From Aerophototrophica crusticola (GTDB taxonomy: Bacteria > Pseudomonadota > Alphaproteobacteria > Azospirillales > Azospirillaceae), in the NCBI GenBank assembly GCA_001939945.1, contig MOEB01000008.1, forward strand, positions 1-64,000: a stretch of DNA of 64,000 bases, in the 5' to 3' direction. Shown piece by piece: positions 56,940 through 64,000 of the stretch. Position numbers and translations under genes: made by a program. Each line of letters opens with the position of its first letter. Position 1 is the first letter of the stretch. The notes beneath the pieces are model-generated. The model saw only the letters and a program-made list of their open reading frames with translations, ran no database searches and was not told the DNA's origin.

Positions 56940-57944
56940 ATGGTCCCCCTGTCCATCCTCGACCTCTGCCCGGTGCCGGAGGGTGCGGATGCCGCGCAGG
57001 CGTTCCGCAATACCCTGGACCTCGCGCAGCATGCGGAGCGCTGGGGTTACCGGCGCTTCTGGCTGGCGGAGCACCACAACATGGCCGGTGTGGCCAGCGC
57101 CGCCACGGCGGTGGTCATCGGCCACGTGGCCGCGGGCACGAGGACGATCCGCGTGGGTGCCGGCGGCGTGATGCTGCCCAACCACGCGCCCCTGGTGGTG
57201 GCGGAGCAGTTCGGCACCCTGGCCTCCCTCTTCCCCGGCCGCATCGATCTCGGCCTGGGCCGCGCCCCCGGCACGGACCAGCGCACCGCCTGGGCCCTGC
57301 GCCGCAACCTCCAGTCCGACGCTGACGACTTCCCCAACGACGTGGCGGAGCTGCTGGCCTATTTCGCGCCGGAACAGCCCGGCCAGCCCGTGCGCGCCGT
57401 CCCCGGCGCGGGGCTTGACGTGCCGGTCTGGCTGCTGGGCTCCAGCCTGTTCAGCGCAAGGCTGGCGGCGAAGCTGGGCCTGCCCTTCGCCTTCGCCAGC
57501 CACTTCGCCCCGCACCACCTGATGGACGCGCTGGCGCTCTACCGGCGGGAGTTCCAGCCGTCCGACCACCTGCCCAAGCCCCACGCCATGGTCGGCCTGA
57601 ACGTCTTCGCGGCGGAGACGGACGCCGAGGCACGGCGCCTGTTCAGCTCCGCCCAGCAGCAGTTCGTGGCCCTGCGCCGCGGCAACCCCGGCAAGCTGCC
57701 CCCGCCCGTGGACAGCATGGAGGGCCGCTGGACGGAGATGGAGCGTGCCGGCGTGGCCCAGGCGCTGGCCTGCTCCGCCGTCGGGTCGCCGGAGACCGTC
57801 AAGCGCGGCGTGGAGACCTTCCTGGAACTGACCGGCGCGGACGAGGTCATGGCCACCGCCCAGATCCACGACCATGCCGCCCGCGTCCGCTCCTTCGGCA
57901 TCCTGGCGGACCTGTTCCCCGCCGCCATGCCCGCGGCAGCCTGA
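56940..57944 (+). CDS. Luciferase-like monooxygenase (LLM class, MsnO8-type)
   Basis: A 334-residue flavin-dependent monooxygenase-like TIM barrel with the family's markers: [20 protein letters not shown], a [20 protein letters not shown] block and [15 protein letters not shown]. Such enzymes oxidise small organic molecules with reduced flavin; the substrate is unknown. ATG 56940 follows a weak AAAGG. Upstream is a small unrelated gene; downstream a convergent small gene. Confidence 0.88.
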   Translation: MVPLSILDLCPVPEGADAAQAFRNTLDLAQHAERWGYRRFWLAEHHNMAGVASAATAVVIGHVAAGTRTIRVGAGGVMLPNHAPLVVAEQFGTLASLFPGRIDLGLGRAPGTDQRTAWALRRNLQSDADDFPNDVAELLAYFAPEQPGQPVRAVPGAGLDVPVWLLGSSLFSARLAAKLGLPFAFASHFAPHHLMDALALYRREFQPSDHLPKPHAMVGLNVFAAETDAEARRLFSSAQQQFVALRRGNPGKLPPPVDSMEGRWTEMERAGVAQALACSAVGSPETVKRGVETFLELTGADEVMATAQIHDHAARVRSFGILADLFPAAMPAAA

Positions 57945-57951
57945 CCGTCGG

Positions 57952-58185
57952 TCACGCGGCCTCCGCCGATGCCGCCGGCGCCCTGCCCGTGGCCGCCCCG
58001 GCCAGGATGGCGGCACGGTCCGGGGCGGCATCGGCCAGGGATTGCAGCCAGTCCGCCACCTGCCGGCGGGTCAGGGGCCGTTGCAGCAACAGGTCCCGCG
58101 CATCCTCCAGCGCCGCCAGGTAGCCGGCCAGGAACGGGCCGGCCAACACCATCATGTCCACGTCCCAGACCTGGTCCCTCGGCAT
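57952..58185 (-). CDS. Small hypothetical protein
   Basis: A 77-residue, Ala-rich, helical protein (MVLAGPFLAGYLAALEDARD, then RQVADWLQSLADAAPDR). No family recognised. It may be co-transcribed with the upstream dioxygenase-like gene; it ends 8 bases from the convergent luciferase-like gene. Confidence 0.5.
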   Translation of the reverse strand: MPRDQVWDVDMMVLAGPFLAGYLAALEDARDLLLQRPLTRRQVADWLQSLADAAPDRAAILAGAATGRAPAASAEAA

Positions 58186-58221
58186 GGCCCCGCCCCCGTT
58201 CCTTGAGAACCGCCCTTCCCC

Positions 58222-59196
58222 TCAGCGAACCCCCACGTCGGGGGCGCCATAGGGTCCGCGCCCGCCCTTCGGCCGGGTGACCCCATACTCCACCTCCAGC
58301 ATCAGCCGGGCGCCTTCCCGCACCAGCGTGCCCCTGTGCAGGCCGAACGGGTCCTCGGCGAAGCCCGTCCCGGCCGGGCCGGTCACGGTCAGGATGTCCG
58401 CGCTGGGGAAGGCCCTGCGCACGGCCCCCTCGCCGCAGCCCTTGAAGGGGGAGAGCTGCATGGCCAGGGGCCGCCGCCGGTGGCTGTAGCGCACGAACTC
58501 ATGCGCGCCGTTCGCCGCCGTCGTGTCGGTCAGGTAGAAGAAGACCTTCAGCGCCCGCCAGTCATCCAGGTCGTAGTGGAACATCTGGGCAAAGCCGGCC
58601 CGACGCGCCTCGGGCAGTGCCGTGCCGGTGAAGCTCCACCACATCCGGACCCGCCGCAGCCAGGGGACCGGCACGCCCAGATAGGCCGCGGCCAGTGCCC
58701 GCAGCCCGGGGTCTGCCGCTACCCGCCGCGCCATGGGGATGTCGCCCACCGTCTCCAGGTAATCCCCCACCACGTAAGGGGAGCAGGCGCCCAGGCCCTG
58801 CCGCGCCGCCGCGTCCAGCGGCTTGGCCCGGTCGGCGTCGCCCCAGCAGGGCATCGCCTCCGCCGCGGCCAGCAGTTCCGCCAGGACCTGGGCCGGCAGG
58901 GCAAGGCCCCGCACGATCCCCTGCCCCCGCAGGTCCGCCAGGGCCTTCGGAAGGTCCAGCCCCGGGAACAGCGTCGCCGGCACGGTCCCCGCCAGCGCTG
59001 CCGGGCGGCGCAGGCGGCCGGCCAGGGCGCGCAGGGGCATCAGCCGGCCCAGGGTGAACAGGGGCAGCCAGCCCGGCTCTTCCAGGGCGCGGCGCAGGTG
59101 GGTGCGGGCGCGGCGGCGCAGGCGCAACAGGGGCGGCGGCGGCCGGTCGGCGACAACCGTCCCCGCTGCCGGGCCGGCCGGCAGGATATCGGGCAT
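58222..59196 (-). CDS. Phytanoyl-CoA dioxygenase-like protein
   Basis: A 324-residue protein whose second half has the Fe(II)/2-oxoglutarate oxygenase layout of the PhyH family: iron ligands H and D in the QMFHYDLDDW segment, a KVFFYLTDTTAANG strand, then an EDPFGLHRGTLV segment with the third ligand His and an R that could bind 2-oxoglutarate. The N-terminal half has no recognised domain. Substrate unknown. ATG 59196 is used because it is the first Met with family-like sequence; upstream in-frame Met residues lie in an unrelated Arg-rich stretch. Confidence 0.6.
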   Translation of the reverse strand: MPDILPAGPAAGTVVADRPPPPLLRLRRRARTHLRRALEEPGWLPLFTLGRLMPLRALAGRLRRPAALAGTVPATLFPGLDLPKALADLRGQGIVRGLALPAQVLAELLAAAEAMPCWGDADRAKPLDAAARQGLGACSPYVVGDYLETVGDIPMARRVAADPGLRALAAAYLGVPVPWLRRVRMWWSFTGTALPEARRAGFAQMFHYDLDDWRALKVFFYLTDTTAANGAHEFVRYSHRRRPLAMQLSPFKGCGEGAVRRAFPSADILTVTGPAGTGFAEDPFGLHRGTLVREGARLMLEVEYGVTRPKGGRGPYGAPDVGVR

Positions 59197-59399
59197 GAGG
59201 GGTGTCCGGGATCGTGGAAGCAACCGCATTCTGCCTGGGGTCATCACGCCCGATACGGCGCGCAACCGGCAGGATGCCTACGCCGAACCTCATAGGGACT
59301 GGCGATGCCGCGGCACTTCCGGAAAAAGCGCTGGCGCAACCGTGGGATGCCGTCAGAGAAGAACAAGCTCTGCCCACCCCCTCTTCGGGCGGGAATGGC

Positions 59400-61304
59400 T
59401 CAAGCGTCCACCCGACCCGAGATGGCATCGATCCGCGCCCGGAAGGCCATGCCCAGCAGCAGGGCCATCCGGTCCAGGCAGGCCACCTGCTCCGGCGTCC
59501 AGCCCTCCTGCCCGCCACAGCGCTCGCAGGACAGCACCGCCACCGGCTGGCCGCCGGCAGCCACCACCATGTCCAGCTTGGTGGCGATGCCCGTGGGGGC
59601 CAGGTAGCTGGCCAGGGAACCCTCGCCCCCGGCCAGTTCCACCCGCCGGTCCCGGCGCAGGGCCTGGAAATAGCCGGGTGCCCCGGCCGCGGTCACCACC
59701 ATGCCGCTTTCGAAACGGTCGCTGCGGCTGTCATACAGGCACTCGGCGTTCAGGGCCTGCCCGTCCAGGCTGAAGAACCAGACGCCGGCCCGGGTGGCGC
59801 CGGTGGCCTCCACCAGGTCCCGGCATGCGGCGCGGAACAGCGGGTCCAGGTCGGACGGGTCGGCGCGGAGGGCGGCCAGGGCCACCCGCGACCGGTGCAT
59901 CAGCGTCTCTGGCCGCCCGTCGGCCGGCAGCGGCAGGGCGGGCAGCAGCAGCAGGGCGCGCCCGCCCCCCTGCGGCCGGTTGGACAGGTGCAGGCTGCCG
60001 CCCATCCGGCGGGCCAGCCGCAAAGCCAGGGCCACGCCCACGCCCAGCCGACCGTCCCCATCCTGCGGCATCCCGTCGGACAGGGGGCCGGCGGCCTGCT
60101 CCAGCACCGAAGCGGGGAAACCCGGGCCGTCGTCGGTCACGCAGACCTCCACCATGCCGTTCAGCCCATTGGCCGCCACCCCCACGCGACCGCCCGGCGG
60201 GGAATGGCGCGCAGCATTGTCCAGCAGCATGTGCAGCACCTGACGGAAGGCCGCCGCGTTGGCCACGAGCGTCAGGTCGGCGGAGGCAGCGGTGGGAACC
60301 CAGGCCAGGCGCTTGCCCTGGTAACGGTCGGACAGCCGACGGATGGCGCGCCGCACCTCCGCGTCCGGGTCGACGCTTTCCGGCGGCGCGCCGGCAGGGG
60401 CGGAGCCCAGCTGGGCGGAAGCACGGATGTCCTCCAGCACTTCCAGCAACTGCCGCCCGGCCAGGCCGATGTCGCGGGCGAAGTCCCGCACCGTGTCGGG
60501 ATGGTTGGCCACCCCGCCGCGCAGCACCTCGGCGAAGCCGATGATGGTGTCCAAGGGGGAGCGCAGCTCATGCCCCACGCTGTCCAGGAACTGGTGCCGG
60601 GCATGGTCCAGGGCGCGGGCGTTGAGCCGGGCCGCCTCCAGGGCCGCCTCCGCCTCCTTCCAGGCGGTGATGTCGATAGCGACACCCACGAAGCGGTCGC
60701 GCCGCCGGGTCCTGCCCACCCGCACCAGGACCTAACGGGCCTGGCCACCCAGGCGCAGCCGAAGCTGCCGCTCGAACGGCACCGGCCCATCCGCCGCGGC
60801 GAAGGTCGCCCAGGCCGGCAGGCAGGTCGCCAGGTCCTCCGGCAGCACCAAGTCCCGCCAGCCCAGCCTGGCGGCGTGGTCCGGGTCCATGCCCGCCGCC
60901 TTGCGGCCCACGGACAGGAAGGTCAGCCAGCCGTCGGCCCGAACCTCGAACAGGCTCATGGGTGCCATGCCGACGAAGGCGCGGAATCGGGCGTCCATCT
61001 CTCGCGCGGCCCGTGCCTCCCGCGCCACCCGCCCGGCCATGGCCCGGGCCAGCAGGAACACCAGGCCGGTGGAGACCACCAGCCACCCCGCCCCCTTCCA
61101 GGCCTGCAGCGTCGCCAGCGCCTCCTTCGACCCTGCCAACGCCAGCACCGCCCGGTCGGACAGCGCCAGCCAGAGGGCCAGCAGCAGGGCATAGCCCCCC
61201 GCAACCCAGAGGGCCGCCCCCAGGGGCGAGCCCCCGGGGGAAAGCCGCGAGCGGTTCCCCGGGACGGGGGTGGCCAGGCGCTCGGCAAGGGTAGCGACGC
61301 TCAT
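59400..61304 (-). pseudogene. PAS-histidine kinase-GAF gene broken by an in-frame amber codon
   Basis: Reading one frame from ATG 61304 (GGAGAG upstream) to 59400 gives 635 codons with a single TAG at codon 191 (60732-60734). The first part has two transmembrane helices (residues about 35-95) and a PAS domain. After the stop the frame continues with the PAS C-terminal cap (FVGVAIDITAWKEAEAAL), a HisKA (SVGHELRSPLDTIIGF), an ATPase domain (VTDDGPGFPASV) and a C-terminal GAF domain. The TAG stands where PAS domains often have Trp (R-W-V), so a TGG to TAG change is the simplest explanation. Without readthrough the kinase is lost. A sequencing error is the alternative. Confidence 0.75.
60732..60734 (-). 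other. In-frame amber stop (TAG) within the PAS-kinase gene
   Basis: The only stop in a 635-codon frame. The preceding codons read GGQAR and the following ones VLVRVGR, which join as a normal PAS strand if the stop was Trp. Confidence 0.8.
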
Positions 61305-61335
61305 CACGCTCTCCAACGCGGCAGGAGAAGGGAGG

Positions 61336-63033
61336 TCAGCCCTGGCGGATGCGGGCCAGGAACTGGTCGATCTCCCGGGCCAGGAAGCCTGCCTGGCGGT
61401 TCAGCTCGGCCGAGGCGGACAGCACGTCGCCCGAGGCGGCACCCGCGTCCTGGGAGGCCTGGCGGACGCCGGCCATGGCACCGTTGACCTCCGCCACGCC
61501 GTCGGCGGTGCGCTGGGCGTTGCCGGCGATCTCCCGCGTGGCGGCGGACTGCTGCTCCACCGCCGCGGCGATGGCGGAGGCCGCGGCGCTGACGGTGGAG
61601 ATGCTGGTGCGGATGCGGGCCATGGCGGCCACCGCCTCCTGCGTCACGGACTGCATCTGGCCCACCTGCTGGGAGATCTCCTCCGTGGCCTTGGCCGTCT
61701 GGTTGGCCAGGCCCTTCACCTCGCTGGCGACCACGGCGAAGCCCTTGCCGGCCTCCCCCGCCCGTGCCGCCTCGATGGTGGCGTTCAGGGCCAGCAGGTT
61801 GGTCTGGCTGGCGATGGTCTGGATCAGGCTGACGATGCCGCCGATGCGGCCCGCCGCCTCCGCCAGCCCCTCGACGGTCTGGCCGGTGGCCTCCACCTCC
61901 GCCACGGCGGTGCGGGTCATGCGGTCGCTCTCGTCCACCTGCCGGGTGATCTCCTGGATGGCGGAGGAAAGCTGCCCGGCGGCGGCGGCCACGGTGGACA
62001 CCCCCTCCGACGCGCCGCCCGCCGCGGCGGTGACGGCGTTGGCCTGGGCGGCGCTCTCCTCGGCGATGGCGGCCATGGACTGGGCGCTGGCCTCCAACTC
62101 CGTGGCGGCGCTGCCCACCCCGTCCACGATGCCCTTCACGCTCGCCTCGAAGGCCCCGGCCATGGCCAGCACGGCAGCCCGGCGGTCCAGCTCCGCCTGC
62201 TCCTTCGCCCGCAACTGCTCCTGCTCCAGGGCGGCCATGCGCAGCTGGGCGGCGCGGAACTGGTCCAGCGAGCGGGCCATGGCGCCGATCTCGTCCCGGA
62301 AGTCGGCATGGGGCACCTCGACCGACAGGTCGCCGCCGGACAGGCCGGCCATGGCGCCCTGGATGTTGCGCAGGGGCCGGGTCAGGCTGCTGCCGATGAT
62401 GAAGGCGATGGCCAGGCTGGCCACGGCCAGGCCGACGATCAGGGCGATGAACACCCGGGCCTGCTCCCGGAACGCCGCCTCCAGGTCGTCCACATAGACA
62501 CCGGACGCGATGACCCAGCCCCAGGGCTCGAACATCTTGCCGAAGGCGATCTTGTCGAACACGGGCCCCTGCGGGTCCGCGGGCTTCGGCCAGGCATAGC
62601 GGGCGAAGCCGGGCTCCGGCAGCAGGGCCTGGCGGACGATCTCCTGGATCACCATCACGCCGTTGCGGTCCTTGATGCCGGAGCCGTCGGCCCCTTCCAG
62701 CTTGGCGTTCACCCCGTGGAAGGCGTTGCGGTGCTCCCGCGTCCAGGCGAAGACATACTCGTTCCCGGCGAAGCGCACGGCCCGCAGGGCCTGCTTGGCC
62801 TGCTCCTGCGCCTCGGCGTCGGTCATCTCCCCCGCCTGGGCACGGGCGTGGTAGCGGGCGGCCACCGACCAGGACGACTCCACCACATAGCGCACCGCCT
62901 CCATGCGCTGCTCATACAGCGCGTCGCGGATGAAGCCCGCGGCGATGGCCGCCAGCACCGCCATGGACAGAAGGCCCAGCCCCGCGATGGCCCAGACACG
63001 GGCCGCGATGGACACCCGGTCGATCCTGATCAT
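61336..63033 (-). CDS. Methyl-accepting chemotaxis protein with single Cache domain
   Basis: A 565-residue chemoreceptor. Transmembrane helix at about 13-33; a periplasmic single Cache (sCache_2) domain at about 40-190 with a [18 protein letters not shown] strand and the [15 protein letters not shown] end; a second helix near 200-225 ([20 protein letters not shown]); HAMP; and a signalling domain with tip [20 protein letters not shown]. sCache_2 receptors usually sense organic acids. GGAGGGG precedes ATG 63033. Confidence 0.95.
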   Translation of the reverse strand: MIRIDRVSIAARVWAIAGLGLLSMAVLAAIAAGFIRDALYEQRMEAVRYVVESSWSVAARYHARAQAGEMTDAEAQEQAKQALRAVRFAGNEYVFAWTREHRNAFHGVNAKLEGADGSGIKDRNGVMVIQEIVRQALLPEPGFARYAWPKPADPQGPVFDKIAFGKMFEPWGWVIASGVYVDDLEAAFREQARVFIALIVGLAVASLAIAFIIGSSLTRPLRNIQGAMAGLSGGDLSVEVPHADFRDEIGAMARSLDQFRAAQLRMAALEQEQLRAKEQAELDRRAAVLAMAGAFEASVKGIVDGVGSAATELEASAQSMAAIAEESAAQANAVTAAAGGASEGVSTVAAAAGQLSSAIQEITRQVDESDRMTRTAVAEVEATGQTVEGLAEAAGRIGGIVSLIQTIASQTNLLALNATIEAARAGEAGKGFAVVASEVKGLANQTAKATEEISQQVGQMQSVTQEAVAAMARIRTSISTVSAAASAIAAAVEQQSAATREIAGNAQRTADGVAEVNGAMAGVRQASQDAGAASGDVLSASAELNRQAGFLAREIDQFLARIRQG

Positions 63034-63255
63034 GCACCCCTCCCCACCAAGCGCCCCGGACCGGGGCCAAGGATTTCCATGGGGCAGGAGATACCACCGG
63101 GGCCGGTATGGGATGGATCGCCCAGGGGTTCAGCGGGCGTGTGCTGAAGTATGCCGGGGTATGGGGGCGGTATGGGGTCGGGGGCATACCGGCGGGCCGG
63201 CGGGGAGCGTCCGCGCCGAACGGCCCCGCACCATCGCCTCGCCCGTCACGTCAAC
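63034..63255. other. Gap with GTATGGG-type repeats
   Basis: Between the chemoreceptor start and the last kinase stop. Several GTATGGG or GTATGCC words occur at 63,107-63,187 in a G-rich patch; no gene is seen. Confidence 0.4.
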
Positions 63256-64000
63256 TCACCCCACCCGCTCCCCCGCCAGCCTCGCCAGGGTCGCCGCCAG
63301 TTCCCGCACCTTCACCGGCTTCGTATGGAACGCGTCCGCCCCGCCGGCGAGCGCCCCCGCCTCGTCCAGGCGCTCGCTGTAGCCGGTGTAGAGGATGCAG
63401 GGCAGGTCCGGGCGGATCGCCTTCAGGCGGGCGATCAGGGCCATGCCCGTGGCGCCCGGCATGGTCTGGTCGGTGATGACCGCATCGAAGGCGTGGGCGT
63501 CCTCCTCGAACACCTCGGCCGCCTCCTCCGCGTTCTCGCAGACGGCCACCTCCAGGCCCAGGCGGCCCAGCCCCTCCAGCAGCATGTCGCCCATCTCCGT
63601 CTCGTCATCGACGACGAGCACGCGCAGGCCCCCCAACCCGGCCGGGCAGCCCTGGGCCGTGTCGGCCACCGCGGCCGTGGCCGTACCCCCGGCGGGGAGG
63701 CAGACCTGGAACAGGGTGCCCTCCCCTTCCATGGATGCCAGCGCCAGCCCGCCGCCATGGGCCTTGACGATGGCATGGACGGTGGCGAGGCCCAGGCCCG
63801 TGCCCTTCAGGTCCTTGGTGGTGAAGAATGGCTCGAAGACGGTGGCGAGCTTGTCCGGCGCGATGCCCTGGCCGCTGTCCCGCACCTCGAAGCAGACCAG
63901 CGGCACCCCCGGCTCCGCCACCAGGGCGCGGTAGCTGGGCCAGCCGGTGGCGGCCCCCGCCTCCCCGCATTGCTCGAACCGGCCGGCGGTCAGGCGGATG
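63256..64000 (-). CDS. Hybrid sensor kinase, C-terminal part (runs off the window)
   Basis: The frame is open to the right edge (about 248 codons visible); the start lies outside. Visible are the end of an ATPase domain (DSGQGIAPDKLATVFEPFFT; TGLGLATVHAIVKAHGGGL) and a C-terminal receiver with acidic residues LVVDDE, phospho-acceptor D in AVITDQTMPG, and the Lys in HTKPVKV. It is a hybrid histidine kinase of unknown signal. Confidence 0.9.
   Translation of the reverse strand, partial: IRLTAGRFEQCGEAGAATGWPSYRALVAEPGVPLVCFEVRDSGQGIAPDKLATVFEPFFTTKDLKGTGLGLATVHAIVKAHGGGLALASMEGEGTLFQVCLPAGGTATAAVADTAQGCPAGLGGLRVLVVDDETEMGDMLLEGLGRLGLEVAVCENAEEAAEVFEEDAHAFDAVITDQTMPGATGMALIARLKAIRPDLPCILYTGYSERLDEAGALAGGADAFHTKPVKVRELAATLARLAGERVG

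Noticed and set aside
59202-61487. A 761-residue plus-strand open frame
   Set aside because: It is antisense to the sensor kinase and has only low-complexity sequence without family features.

Overview
The window is very GC-rich DNA with strong third-position GC bias. The right half looks like an alphaproteobacterial chromosome, probably Rhodospirillales/Azospirillaceae: a class I PHA synthase is followed by a MaoC-phosphate acetyltransferase fusion, acetate kinase and FabI, with a YceI-cytochrome b561-YceI set and many chemotaxis receptors and hybrid sensor kinases. The taxonomic call is inference from gene content; no rRNA or tRNA was seen.

Bases 1 to about 34,500 form an accessory, defence-type region. 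From the left it holds a ribbon-helix-helix protein closed by a 25-bp hairpin; an HTH regulator divergent from a single-chain restriction-modification enzyme; and then a long minus-strand run from 18,778 down to 4,188. In transcription order that run encodes a Shango-like triad (TerB-domain protein, BrxD-type ATPase, Lhr/BrxHI-type helicase), a sigma-factor-like protein, an unrecognised partner, an ImmA-UvrD-AddB-like fusion, a bacterial ubiquitin-like operon (two Ubl domains fused to an E2-like domain, a JAB-E1 fusion, a DUF6527 protein), and truncated HNH and methyltransferase genes. Divergent from the triad, at 19,082-22,373, lie ZorA-like and ZorB-like motor genes and an HNH-like third gene, as in a Zorya system. 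Convergent to these is a complete His-Xaa-Ser (hxsDBCA) peptide-maturation operon preceded by an SDR-like protein lacking the catalytic tyrosine.

At 27,200-34,500 there is a decayed IS66 transposase, a lower-GC pair (unknown protein plus ImmA/IrrE peptidase), a HicB remnant, an unusual protein joining three tail-collar domains to bulb-lectin repeats, and an AT-rich patch with three direct repeats that may be a solo IS end. This patch marks the right border of the accessory region.

Bases 34,573-64,000 are ordinary chromosome: YceI/cytochrome b561, DUF1003, a single-domain response regulator, XRE-cupin and GNAT genes, a DMT transporter divergent from a MarR regulator, an erythromycin-esterase-like protein, a large propeller-type hybrid kinase, AraC, two methyl-accepting chemotaxis proteins, the PHA/acetate-phosphotransacetylase/FabI operon, a flavin monooxygenase-like gene, a phytanoyl-CoA-dioxygenase-like gene, a sensor kinase broken by one amber codon, and a hybrid kinase running off the right edge.

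The best candidate for something not fully described is the contiguous Shango-like, sigma-like, ImmA-UvrD and Ubl block with the divergent Zorya-like motor, in which several proteins carry peptidoglycan-binding domains.
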